From Cepaea nemoralis (Eukaryota > Mollusca > Gastropoda > Stylommatophora > Helicidae): a stretch of 64,000 nucleotides of DNA. A program made the position numbers and the translations under genes. The stretch is from NCBI GenBank assembly GCA_014155875.1, contig JACEFZ010017866.1, positions 124,001 to 188,000 on the forward strand. The letters are read 5' to 3'. This document shows, one piece after another, positions 20,780 through 31,008 of the stretch. Each line of letters opens with the position of its first letter. Within the stretch, counting starts at the first letter, position 1. Under the pieces are notes generated by a model. The model was not told the DNA's origin and did not search any database. It worked only from the letters and a program-made list of their open reading frames with translations.

Positions 20780-21895
20780 CACTCATGTCATTGTGCTACC
20801 GAGGTCCTCTAAGTTCCACAGAGCTTGGATATTAATATTACGCTGGCTAATTAATTAATTAGTAAATAATTAGCGGCCATTTTTACTTCCTAATTAGGTC
20901 ACCAGACATCATATCAAAAAATAAATAAGATGACCAGTTAGGCCTTGCAACCCCGATCGCAGTGATGTATGGTTTCTAAGATGTTCGTTTAAAAAACAAA
21001 ACAGATAGTCTCAAAAAATGCAAAATTTTGATAATCTGGGCTCTCACTTTGACCAGGACGCATCAAAATCCACTCAGTGAGCACTCTTGTTAAAACTTTA
21101 GTCCAACGGTCACGACACTCAAATTTAAATAACTCCGCTTAGAATCGAGACACACACACGATTAAGGTACCGTTAGATTTGGTTTTTCAAGGCCTATCTA
21201 TCTTTGATTCTCTCATTAGTAAATGATCAATTTGAAAATCATGATCAGAAACCCCAATGCTTGTTCAGTGGGCCAGTAAATGTTTCATAGCTGGTTGTAC
21301 GGGGGGGGGGGGGGGGGGGCACTCCTCAGCAGCAGCAGTAGTAGTAGTAGTACTTAGTAGTAGTAGTACGTGGTCAAAATGAGCAAACGAAAAGAAACAT
21401 TGCTTAGTCGACAGTGGCCAAGCAAGGCTGTTCGGATTAGAAACAACACCAGAGATGCTGATTCCATCCACACGGCCTGAGAGACATTCTCCGGTCATTC
21501 TCTTCGTGCACACAACAAAACAAGCGTTTCTACTTACCCGTTTTTGTCTGTTGACCGTTCATTCGATATCTACCTATCGTGTCACAGCTAAAACCCACAA
21601 TGCAACTCAGTTGATTTCTAATCCGCTCTCTGTAACGACTGATGTCATGAGAATAGCCAGTAATCCCGTAGTTTAATCTTATGATATATGGTACAAATAT
21701 ATACTAATAATATTCTATACGTGATATAGAATAGAAATACACTTTGATTGATACTTACAGAAGGGTGAAATATATATATATATTGGGATGACTAAGGAAA
21801 CAAATCAAACATTTAACCAATGTAACAATGCAGGCGTCGAACCTCTTTAATTTCAAACTAAGCCAAGTAGCTAAACAGTACAGTTTTAAACCGAA
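20780..21895. other. Unassigned, with a poly-G and (TAG)n tract
   Basis: A G-run at 21301-21319 is followed by cagcagcag and tagtagtag to about 21368. No coding motif, no repeat family recognised. Confidence 0.45.
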
Positions 21896-21899
21896 CTTC

Positions 21900-22280
21900 A
21901 CAGAGCCTATGCTGTTGTATGCACGTAAAACATGGGCAGTAAGCACACAGGTCAAGATACATCTAAATGCAGCAGAAATATGGTTTCTGAGTAATATACA
22001 ACAAATAACATCGTAGAGGATTTAAGAAAACATCAAACAGACAGAAGATAGCCGTAAATTAACTGGAGAAATCAGACGTAGATTTTGTGGACATGTTATG
22101 AGTAGAAATACACTTGAAATCGTGACAACTGGCACACTTGGAGGGAGAAGAGCAAGAGGAAGACAAGGAAATAAATACCCGGATGACCTGACCACGTGAA
22201 TGTGAGATTTCAAGCCACGATTTTCCCCATCTTATCAGCATGACACGTAATGCTGATGCTGAGCCCAATGATGAAAACAA
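21900..22280 (+). pseudogene. Decayed LINE reverse-transcriptase C-terminal end
   Basis: Frames give 'LLYARKTWAVSTQVKIHLNA' and 'AEIWFLSNIQQ' (usual form LLYGCETWT..K.L...E.WFLRR), then 'CGHVMSRNTLEIVTTGTLGG' and 'RRARGRQ', the typical FGHV.R...LE..V..G...G.R.RGRQ block. Several frameshifts and stops. The 3' end, with 'catcttatcagcatgac', resembles other copies at 44990 and 57000. Confidence 0.7.
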
Positions 22281-23275
22281 TTATCCATTAGAGACATATC
22301 TTACAGGTTTGACACAATTCTAATGGTTTGAATTGACTAAACCACAGACTTTCAGAGCAGGAAAACCTTTCCACAGAGAATGTTAGCATTTGTGATTCTG
22401 GTATGCAGGCAATGCGATCCTCGCCGGTGTTGAGGAGCTGGTGTGCTGTGTTGAGATGATCCTGATCTATAGGAGGACACTGGATCAATGGCGCAGGTAT
22501 ACGCATGTAATGAAGCTTTCTTGAGAAAGGAAACCAGGCCACTCAATCCCCAATCAGGTCCCCATGTCTTTGCCAGACTGTCCATCATCTGTGCAAGAGT
22601 AAGCCCATTTTACCAGCAGTGTGTCTATGCCATGTATTAATAAGACCCGGTCCCACGCCGTGATGTGCACTGGGTATATGGTGCTAGTCCAACATGTTTA
22701 TAGACCCATCGGCACTGGACTGGTGACGTGGCAATATCCCATCTCCGCTTTTACTTCCTACAACATTTCCGGGTACCAGTTTTGGGCTGGATCGACTTCG
22801 CAGCCCAGGTCAGTATGTAAACATTGCTTTCTCTATGGAGTTTCCAATGGATGACCATTGGGTGGGTAGCTTACCGTGCTGGTCACTACACTACCGCGGC
22901 GTCCATGTCCGTCCTTACTTGCTGGCGGCTAAATGTCTCCAGGGGGTGTACCCCACTCCGAGTGAAGGAAACAGACGAGGTATAACAGATTCAGTGCCAT
23001 ACAAAAGGTAGGTTTGGACCAAACATGGCACACAATTAAATTAACAGGCATTATACGGTCAATGTCCATTCACTGAGCACTAAAAGTGCGGAAGATGACT
23101 CGAAACAAATAACATGATGCTACTAGAATGGCGATATATCGTCCTTCTGTACAAATTGGAGGTCATATTTGTCGATTTAGCGTCCTCTAGCGCTTAATCA
23201 AGTAAGAGATGATACCAGACAATCGGTGGCTTCTCGTGACTACCGCTGTGAAACAGAGAATGATCATCGTCAGTA
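22281..23275. other. Unassigned, with a dispersed repeat near 22745-22900
   Basis: About 22745-22900 contains 'acttcctacaacatttccgg' and 'gtaccagttttgggctggat', shared in part with 20670 and 43415, and on the minus strand 'gcggtagtgtagtgaccagc', which resembles a tRNA box A. Probably a SINE remnant. No gene seen. Confidence 0.4.
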
Positions 23276-23282
23276 TGTGTTC

Positions 23283-23660
23283 TTGCAACTGGCGTAGGCG
23301 CTCATGTCGCTCCACAGAACCCGGACCTTGGTGTTCTGGATCAACCCTGCTGCTGACATGTCACCATCTCAATCCATCCAGTATCGTTTTTCTCGGGCTG
23401 CCTCGTCTATCATTGACACTTCCAGTCGTCGCGATGTTTTCCAATGTCCCTTTTCTCATTACATGACCAAAGATTGCTGTTTGTCTCTTTTTTATAGTCA
23501 TATATAATGTTCTGGTTTCGTGAGCCTCTGCCAGCCAAGTTAGTTACTTTGGCAGTCAAAAGTATACACACAGGTCGTTTCTGAAATCACATCTACGTCG
23601 CTTCCAAACTCTTCTTAATTTTCTCATTCACGCAGCATGATTCTCTGCCATACGATGAAA
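23283..23660 (-). pseudogene. Decayed LINE reverse-transcriptase C-terminal end
   Basis: The minus strand encodes 'TIKKRQTAIFGHVMRKGTLE' and 'NIATTGSVNDRRGSPRKTIL', the conserved IRKRQ..FFGHVMR...LE..V.TG....R..RGR.R..LDGL motif of LINE RT C-termini. The upstream part to about 23660 is more decayed. No catalytic palm. Same family group as 21900 and 47080. Confidence 0.7.
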
Positions 23661-24360
23661 CTGGTTCTTAAACATTGAATCACTGCAAACAGAGGTTCCA
23701 AGTCACATAATATGGCGACAAAAACGAAATGAAATAGAAAAGTCCCTCTTCATACAAAAGGCATGTCGTACGCAAAGAGTTACAAAATGTTAACTGTAAA
23801 ACTAACGAAACACACGGCTAGAAATATACCAGAAATATACCCGTAACTTTCCCTAAGACTAAGTCGAGGACATAATGTTACTATGAATATAGAGTTACGA
23901 CTACCGTTCCTTGAAATAAAATACTCCACGTAGTTTGAAGAGAACATTGGACCAAACTGAAGAACAGTCTTGAGAAGGACCATTTCAGATCGGGTCAAAA
24001 TTACAGCGTGGGTGGTAGAGATAGATGAGTGTGGGTTTATGGTCGCGAAGGGAATCCAGTACCCAGTAGGAGAAATCACTAACTCGCTAAGCCCAAGTCC
24101 ACGTTGGATTAATATTCAATGTGCAATCGTTACAGGGGTGTTCCCATAGCAGACTCCGCCCAGTTGACTATTTCTGATATTTTCATTGGTTGACCTCTGT
24201 TCTGGCACGGGAGTTAGAATGCTTTGGTTGGATACCTCTGCTCCGTTTGTAAATACCTGGGAGTGGAGACAAACCCAAATAAATATTTAATTAACTCATT
24301 TGATTAAGTAGCGAACAATTAGTTGTAGCTGTAGCAGAATCAGCAGCAGTAGTAATAGCA
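23661..24360. other. Unassigned sequence
   Basis: No gene, RNA or repeat recognised before the trinucleotide tracts. Confidence 0.4.
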
Positions 24361-24361
24361 G

Positions 24362-24367
24362 TTGGAA

Positions 24368-24459
<92 letters not shown>

Positions 24460-24710
24460 ATAGTCGAGGTGGGGAGAAGGCCAAGATAAAGGAAGAAGAA
24501 GAAAAAGAAGAAGAAGAAGAAGAAGAAGAAGAAGAAGAAGAAGAAGAAGAAGACGAAGAAGAAGAAGGAGAAGAAGAATGAGGAGGACTGCGCTAGCAGA
24601 AGCAGCTCAAGAAGAAGAAGAAGAAGAAGAAGAAGAAGAAGAAGAAGAAGAAGAAGAAGAAGAAGAAGAAGAAGAAGGAGGAGGAGGAGGAGGAGGAGGA
24701 AAAAGAAGAA
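24362..24710. repeat. Compound (TAG)n and (GAA)n microsatellite
   Basis: A pure tag run at about 24369-24459 is followed by gaa runs at 24494-24555 and 24609-24676 and then gga. Frames give poly-Leu, poly-Glu and poly-Thr artefacts. Confidence 0.97.
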
Positions 24711-24744
24711 GAGGATCGCCAAATGTAACTGGCACGTATTCCAA

Positions 24745-24835
24745 GACGTTATTCACGGATGTAGCGTCAGGGATTCAAACCTGTCTCAGTCATCACCAAA
24801 CATTACTCTTCTAGCAGCTGAGCCGTGATGTCGAT
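24745..24835 (-). repeat. tRNA-like SINE head
   Basis: On the minus strand, 'cacggctcagctgctagaag' (box-A-like) and 'aggtttgaatccctgac' (box-B-like) are spaced as in a tRNA. The acceptor stem does not close. Probably a SINE head or tRNA pseudogene. Confidence 0.5.
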
Positions 24836-25012
24836 GGTTTAGAGTTCTGTTTGCAAATGACCACACTGACTGATATCGTATACCCTCACAAGAAATCAAT
24901 CTACTTCAATAGATCACACCAGTAGCATCGGAGCTCAGCGCACGACGTGTATAACAGCGACAACCATCCCAACGTGTCAATGCCATAATTCATAAGTACT
25001 TTTGTTTTTTAA

Positions 25013-25258
25013 TGTTGCATATCCCTTACAGGACGTTGCAGTCAACACCAGCATTTTTCAGCTGCTGTTGATGTACTAGGCAAGTTTTACGTTCAGTAGT
25101 TTGCCATTGCTTTCTGAATGACCGGCGCACACACCAACACGGTATAACACAACGCGACACCGTCTCCTACACAAATCGGTCGCAGCTGAGTTTCGAACGC
25201 CTGGTAAGCGGTTCACGAACCGCGTTCGCAAGCCTTTGGTCACGGAGACAGGAAATAC
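25013..25258 (-). repeat. SINE family B
   Basis: Complement of the family: 'gcatatcccttacaggacgt', 'tgcagtcaacaccagcattt', 'tttgccattgctttctgaat', then the head with 'gtttcgaac' and 'ggttcacgaacc'. Near full length. Confidence 0.8.
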
Positions 25259-25515
25259 GTACTTTACGCATCCCAATATGTGGAAGCCAGAATCCATTCG
25301 TATTATACACATCTCAATATTTGGAAGCCAGAATCCAAACGTACAACATACGTCCCGATGTGTAAATGCCAGAATCCATACATATTACACGTAACATATC
25401 TCAATGTGTGGTTGACAGAATCCATACGTACTATATACATACCACAATATGTGAATGCCAAAGTCCTTACGTACTTTACATACCCCAATATGCGAATGTC
25501 AGAATCCATACTATA
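25258..25515. repeat. About 43-bp tandem repeat, 6 copies
   Basis: Unit 'gccagaatccatacgtacta' followed by 'tatacataccccaatatgtg', with variation. It directly abuts the SINE B head. Confidence 0.85.
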
Positions 25516-25669
25516 CAAACTTTTCGAGATCACAGCCGGCGTCATACCGCTGATCCATCTCTATCAATGTGCGTGTATGTTTGCGTGGTGTGATGACTTC
25601 ACTGACGAAGGCTTTATAGGCTGTCTATTCTGTCACTTGTGAAGCTAACTAATTCCAAAGCTAATTCCA

Positions 25670-25915
25670 ATATGCCGGCTTCGTGGCTTAGGAGTTATGA
25701 CTTTTCTCCGTAATCTCGCATACTCTCGTCGGTAACGTGATGACGGTGAGAATCGGCGGTGGTTCGAATCGCATCGGTAACTTACGGGGTATGTGAGCCG
25801 GCCGCTCAGAAAGCAATGGCAAACTACTGAGCGTAATCTTGCCAAGAAATCAACATACAGCTGAAAGATGCTGGTGTTGACAGCGATGTCCTGTAAAGGA
25901 TATGCACCAAAAAAC
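25670..25915 (+). repeat. SINE family B, near full length
   Basis: Head 'gccggcttcgtggcttagga' (box A) and 'ggtggttcgaatcgc' (box B), body 'cgctcagaaagcaatggcaa' and 'actactgagcgtaa', and 3' end 'cctgtaaaggatatgcacc' plus an A-rich tail to about 25930. The clearest full copy, with a pol III-type promoter. Confidence 0.85.
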
Positions 25916-25956
25916 AAAAACAAAAAAATTCCAATATTCGTTTTTGTTGATTTCAT

Positions 25957-26170
25957 CCTATAGTCCATGCCGTGTGGCGTTGACGATCATGTCTGCCCTC
26001 AACCTTCTGTCTCGTGAATTGCAAATCTTCTTATAGCCCAAGCCGTGTGACGTTGGCGATCATGTCTGTCCACAACCTTCTGTCTCGTGTACTGTCAATC
26101 TTCTTATAGTCGATGCCGTGTGGCGTTGGTGAGCATGTCTGTCCACAACCTTCTATGTCATGTGCTGCTA
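25957..26170. repeat. 73-bp tandem repeat, about 3 copies
   Basis: Units start at about 25959, 26032 and 26105 ('tatagtccatgccgtgtggc'). The period is exactly 73 bp. It forms part of the target into which the 26-kb LINE inserted. Confidence 0.9.
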
Positions 26171-26270
26171 ATCATGTTTGATACTGATGTTCCTCCACGC
26201 CGTGATGTCAAACTGCCCAATATCTTCTCGCTCGTTGACTTACACCTTGTAGATTACACATTTACTGTCC

Positions 26271-27769
26271 ACAACAGTACTGTCCGTCAGGGTAAGGATA
26301 GAGAGGAGGTTGCTGTGGAACTACAAACCGAACTCAATCGCATAAGTACTTGGTGTGATGAAGCTGGGGCAATGGTCAACCCAACAAAGGCAACAGTGAC
26401 TTGGTTCTCGTTGAATAATCATATTGTCAACAATCCAACACCAACTGTAAAGCTGTGTTCAGAGACGGTGGAAAGAACGCAGGCAATGAATTACCTGGGG
26501 ATACGGTTTGATCGAAGCCTTGCTTATAATGTGCACATAGACCAGGTGATAACAAAGGCCAAGCGGGGTTTGGCAGCGATGCGGGTGATGGCGGCAGCAA
26601 ACTGTGAGCAGCGCCATCTATGTCTTCTGTACGAGGGGCTGGTCATGTCTGTTTTAGAGTATGCAATGGCAATCCTGACTCTCAGCCATAAGCAGATAGA
26701 AAGGATGGAAAGGATACAGAATGAAGCTATGCGCATTATTCTTGGATGTACAAGAGATACAGCATGCAGGGTGATGCGCTACCTTCTTGATTTTCCAACC
26801 ATTGAAGAGAGAATACAAGATTGCAGGGCACGCGCCTACCTCAGAATTAACGCAAACACACAACATCCACAGCATAGTGAAATTAGGAAGGTGAAGGGCA
26901 GCAGGTTAAAAAGAGGACGGTCGTGGATGGGTCAAGCCGAAGACATTCTTCAACAGGACTTAGAACCTGGCGAGGAGTGGGTGCAAGTGCCAACAGCCTT
27001 CTGCACATCCTTTTCAGTTTGCATCCAACTAGATAGAAAATGCAGACAAGAAAATCCGGCTGCTGTTGAGGCTGAAGTACAAGCGTTGATTTTCGAGAAT
27101 TCGCTAGACGGTGACGCGGTCATCTACACAGATGGGTCGGTCGTCCGACATGTGAGAAGCTCATGGGCCTTTACAGCTCGGGTCGGAGGGAGAATTGTGA
27201 AGGAGGACTCTGGTGCTTTCACTGTAACCACAAGTAGCCTGACCATGGAAGTCATGGCAGTAAGTAAAGCAATAACATGGCTCGAGACACAGACATTCAC
27301 TAGGGCTTGTTTCCTTAGCGACTCAATGAACATGATCAAGAGTATAGAGGAGGGGTCGATCCGAAGAGAATGGTTGCTGCCTCTGAAGCGGTCTCGGCTG
27401 GCAAAGATTAGTTTCATCTTCGTGCCAGGTCATGCGGGAGTACAAGGAAATGAGCGGGCTGACAAGCTCGCAGGTGAAGCTACTGTGGAGGGCGGACGCG
27501 CCATGGACCAGGCTGACATTCTGAATGCTCTACGAGAAGTGAGACTTTTGCGAGAACCAAGTGATGACTGTGAATCTACAACAATGGCCAGACTGCGGGA
27601 GCAGCAAATTAAAAGAGGGGTGGCCAAACAAGAACACTACGCAGGAAGCCAAAGAAGATTGATAAACCAACACAGAACTGGCGTCGTTAGCCGCTACACG
27701 CTGCGGGATTTGCTGAGGAGGGGATCCGAGCACTTATGGACTGAATGGTTCGATGTGCAACGAGGATGA
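26271..27769 (+). pseudogene. LINE RT thumb/connection plus complete RNase H (5'-truncated ORF)
   Basis: An intact frame of about 500 residues belonging to the element. An upstream start in target DNA (GTG at 26087) would fuse about 61 foreign residues in frame, with no evidence of use. Order: 'NPTKATVTWFSLNN' and 'NYLGIRFDRSLAYNVHIDQV' (RT thumb), 'LVMSVLEYAMAILTLSHKQI' and 'RIQNEAMRIILGCTRDTACR' (connection), then RNase H with 'AVIYTDGSV', 'SLTMEVMAV', 'CFLSDSMNM' and 'FVPGHAGVQGNERADKLAG', which are all four expected active-site positions. The C-terminus is 'LWTEWFDVQRG'. The catalytic YADD/FADD box of RT and the endonuclease are missing, so the protein could not support retrotransposition, though the RNase H fold looks complete. 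Confidence 0.9.
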
Positions 27770-27792
27770 TCTGTCGACTAACTAACTAACTA
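26271..27792 (+). mobile_element. 5'-truncated RNase H-bearing LINE with 13-bp TSD
   Basis: The sequence 'acatttactgtcc' occurs at 26258-26270 and again at 27793-27805, bracketing the insert. It begins inside the RT, just past the palm, and ends after the stop codon with 'gatctgtcgactaactaact', a (CTAA)n tail. A second, shorter copy lies at 2322-2846 on the other strand. The RT-RNase H order and the tail suggest an I or Nimb type LINE; clade assignment is inference. The open frame is uninterrupted, so insertion was recent. Confidence 0.92.
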
Positions 27793-28038
27793 ACATTTAC
27801 TGTCCTTACACCCATTTTATTTCTGGGTGAATGGAGTGGGCGGTCACTGTTCGCCATTCCACGCGATCACCAGTTTCAGATCAGTTCGGTGTTTTTGTCC
27901 AGGTGTACCATGTGGTCACGTCACTCAGGAAAATTCCTCTTTGTTTTCCTTTTCTTCTCTTGCAATCAAAGTATGCAAGTTGTCACTAAGTGTACAGTTG
28001 TATTTCTCTTCAAAATTAGAGAGCATCTGTTGGATACT

Positions 28039-28115
28039 TCCCCTCCCCCAGGGACATGGTGGTGTGGCGGGAAACGAGCAGGCGGACATATTGACTGAAC
28101 CTGCATCGCTGCGTA
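28039..28115 (+). pseudogene. RNase H motif relic
   Basis: Encodes 'PQGHGGVAGNEQADILTEPA', which matches the 'PGHAGVQGNERADKLA' signature of LINE RNase H domains. The surrounding sequence no longer aligns by eye. A very decayed LINE scrap. Confidence 0.5.
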
Positions 28116-28930
28116 GGGTATTGGTGCATGAAGAGTAACCCTTAACAACCGCTAGTTGGAGACACAATAACAGGGGGCCCCGTATTTAGGTAAGTTGTGT
28201 GTGGATTTATGTGTTTTCCCACCAGGAGAGACACGGGATGGGAGGAATCAATTGTTCACATCCCGTGGGCTCACAGAGCGGTCAATGTTACCATATTTGA
28301 TGTGGGAGACGGAACATCCATGGGTTGCCCTGAGTGCTATTATGTTGCTTCTTAAAACGAAGACACTAAGAAATAACAAATTCTACCCAAACCTCTTGTC
28401 TCCATTGCTACATTCGTACATGTTGATATTGTTAACCCGTTGTACCTTTGTCATCTTCTACAGAGTGATGCCTGCCACTGGAAGGTCGTCAATCCCGGAG
28501 TGGAATGGAAGTCTGGATACAGATAAGTCCTCCAATCTCACTTACCAAAGAAACTCTGATCGCTGCTTTATTACGTTACTTCTATGACCGCCAATCAATA
28601 CCGTTAACTGTTAACTCTGAGTGTCGAGGTAGAGACGTGTCTACCTCTGGTGGGCTGGTTCTACAGATACTGACTGGCAGGACTACGAGGACATGAACAT
28701 TTGTAGCCTACTGTCTAGGGCTGAGGGGCTGCCTTCATTAGGAAATACAAGCAGCTAGGTATGTGTAGCTCCTGCGAAAAGATGAAACATACAAAACACG
28801 GAAACAATGTACATACTTTACAGCGAACTCCATAAAGGTGAACACAAATCACAGGTTGAAAATCACCTCAAAAAAGAGATAATCCAAACAACAAAATGAT
28901 ATAATAATAAAACAAAAATAAGTAATATAG
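28116..28930. other. Unassigned sequence
   Basis: No gene confidently seen. A 9-bp inverted repeat 'cacgggatg'/'catcccgtg' lies at about 28231-28267. Open frames at 28195-28587 and 28505-28696 have no recognised motif. Confidence 0.4.
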
Positions 28931-28934
28931 GACA

Positions 28935-29262
28935 CAACAAACGACGTTTCATTTATATAAATCTTCATTCAGGGACAGGGCAACACAAATAAATCTAAAG
29001 AAAAAAACAAAAGTATACAATAATATTAAAACATAACCCCCTCGTTGTCAAGAAGGTACACACGTAGAGTTCAGTTCGGTCTTGAAATGTGCCCTATTTC
29101 TACAAAGGCTGAGTACAATTCAGCTGTAAAATTGCCAAATACGAAATGTGTTGCGTGCAAACAGTCAGATATGAATATATAGAGGGAAGTCAGCAGAGTT
29201 ATACAGTGGCATCCACAACAGTATTGATTCCCGCTGGATGGATGCTTCCTATAGAGTCGACT
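28935..29262 (-). repeat. Penelope-like 3' end with a hammerhead-like motif
   Basis: About 29155-29255 matches the 3' flank of the 14-kb GIY-YIG relic ('gatatgaatatatagaggga', 'caacagtattgattcccgct', 'ggatgga'). Downstream on the minus strand at about 28941-28973 is 'ctgaatgaag', the palindrome 'atttatataaat', then 'gaaacgtc'. This resembles the CUGAUGA-stem II-GAAA core of hammerhead ribozymes reported in Penelope-like elements, with one extra A. No coding part remains. Confidence 0.5.
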
Positions 29263-29275
29263 TCATAAGTGACCC

Positions 29276-29522
29276 TTGGAGGTCAGAATGACTGAATGGA
29301 TAAGAGCGCACGAGCTTAAACTTCCGATGTTCTGATGCCGAGGCAGCGGGTTCAACCCCTCACACCGTTCAGCTGGACTTCTCGTCTTTGACTTGGGGAT
29401 GTAAATTACAAGTACCTCAGAAGTTGGAGTGGCTTTCCCTGATGACTAGTGACACTGGTAATAAGGAAAGATAATCCACACGCAAATATTAGTCATATGT
29501 AGACTACGTTGTAGTTCAAAGC
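29276..29522 (+). repeat. SINE family C
   Basis: 'ggtcagaatgactgaatgga' (box A), 'cgggttcaacccctcac' (box B), then 'ttgacttggggatgtaaatt' and 'gataatccacacgc', ending 'ttgtagttcaaag'. Diverged but collinear with the other copies. Confidence 0.8.
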
Positions 29523-29524
29523 TG

Positions 29525-29995
29525 AGGAGGCCCACTTCACAGGAGGCCCACAGAGCACACTTACCACGGGGCAGGTAGACACCGGTGGCTAATGCTCTTG
29601 CCTGCAGGATCGGTGGGCATGTGTTCCAATCCCCTTCAATTTGTTTACAATTGACCTAAGCATCTAGTTCAGTCCATCCCAAAATGGATACTGTGAAGTT
29701 TAATGGGAAATAAAAGCGGCGAGTGAGATACTGACCCCATCACCCTTCGAGTGCCTGAAAGCCTAAACATATCGGTCTAGCAAAGTATACCTACTTGCCT
29801 TATGACGTGAACAGAGATCCTTTAATGCGCTTTCTTACTTGATATTGGTGGTCAGTCTCTGGGCATTTGGCTGCAGCCTGCAAGATTGATCTGAAAATAA
29901 ACCAGCACCAATGAAAGGTTTGTTCTTAACAAAAAAGACATATGTAAAAGGAAAGTGGATCGACTTCATTACAGCAGGTTGTATTGAATATTTCT
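29525..29995. repeat. tRNA-headed repeat, unnamed
   Basis: 'ccggtggctaatgctcttgc' and 'ggcatgtgttccaatccc' (29585-29635) resemble tRNA boxes A and B and the heads at 191-280 and about 52975. The downstream body to about 29830 may be a SINE. Nothing recognised in 29830-29995. Confidence 0.45.
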
Positions 29996-30029
29996 CCGTC
30001 TCTCTCCTCATGCTGGTCTGCTGAAAGCT

Positions 30030-30460
30030 TCGCACACAGCACCATCTAGTGCTTCTCGAGGTATGGTGTCCGCCTCGAGTACTGGAGGTCCCGGGTTTAA
30101 GCCCCGGTGAGGGTGGGGATTTTTTCACGTGGATTCTAGTAACAAAATTTCTCCTGGTCTCTAGGTAGTGAGATCGGATGCCCGTGTGCAATGTTGCGCA
30201 CGTAAAATGATCCCTTGGCAGTTGGAAATCGAAAAAGAGTAGCCTAACGGCGTTGCCCGGGAAAAATTTCGAGTTAAAAATGTATCCAAAGTATTTTAGG
30301 GTCCTCGCCGGTGCTACGGAGTTCGTGCACTGAGCTAAGATTCTCCGAACTCAGGCTTGAGTTAGGAGTAGAACGGAGCACTTATGGGTTACACCCGTGT
30401 GCCCTGATGGTGATCCGTCGACTAAACTAAACTAAACTAACTAAATTAAACTAAACGATT
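30030..30460 (+). repeat. SINE family E, long copy
   Basis: tRNA-like head ('gaggtatggtgtccgcctcg', 'cccgggtttaagccccgg'), a core with 'gttgcgcacgtaaaatgatc' and 'cttggcagttgg', then 'tagcctaacggcgttgcccg', 'gctacggagttcgtgcactg' and the tail 'gagcacttatgggttacacc', 'gatggtgatccgtcgac' plus (TAAAC)n. The 3' end resembles that of the 26-kb LINE. A 5'-truncated copy with TSD is at 52646-52849, and a relative at 38110-38345. Confidence 0.8.
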
Positions 30461-30469
30461 CTATGTTCA

Positions 30470-30732
30470 TGTGCCAGCTAAGCATATATATATACAATGT
30501 TATATTCATCTGCCAGATACGCATATACATAACATTATATCTTCATTTGCCAGTTAGCATATACATACAGTTCTATCTTCATCCGCCAGTTAAGCATACA
30601 CATACAGTTCTATCTTCATCTGCCAGTTAAGCATACACATACAATTATATCTTCATCCGCCAGTTAAGCATATACATACAGTTCTATCCTCGTCAATCAT
30701 TTAAGCATATACATACAATCATATCCTCATCT
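30470..30732. repeat. 37-bp minisatellite, first segment
   Basis: Unit 'atctgccagttaagcatata' plus 'catacagttctatcttc' (about 37 bp). The array is cut at 'atatcctcatct' (30721-30732) by the LINE and resumes at 36749. Confidence 0.93.
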
Positions 30733-31008
30733 CCCCTCTGCTGTGTGTCCACCGTGACGAGGTAGGGGGGCTTGTGCGTCCCAATGACCCCAAGAGCTAT
30801 GCCGACGGTAGCACAGCTACTGGTAGGGCCACCCATGTCGGACAGGTCAAGGGAGAGGGACCAGACGAAGAGACACACAAACCTGCTGCCTTGTAGGTAG
30901 ACTGGGAACAGTCAAAGGCTAGGGAAAGCATCCCGAAAAGTGCTTGTCGAAATCGGATGTACTGAGCCACAAGCTTGACAAAGAAGTGCAACGTAACTTT
31001 ATCATTTC

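Noticed and set aside
24291..24722. Long poly-Leu/poly-Thr open frames
   Set aside because: They are translations of (TAG)n and (GAA)n microsatellites.
26087..26270. N-terminal domain of the 560-residue LINE frame
   Set aside because: The TSD places these 61 codons in target DNA (a 73-bp tandem repeat), not in the element.
28195..28696. Possible host exon with a good acceptor-like 'ttttcccaccag'
   Set aside because: No recognisable domain, frames stop within about 130 codons, and nothing nearby supports a gene.
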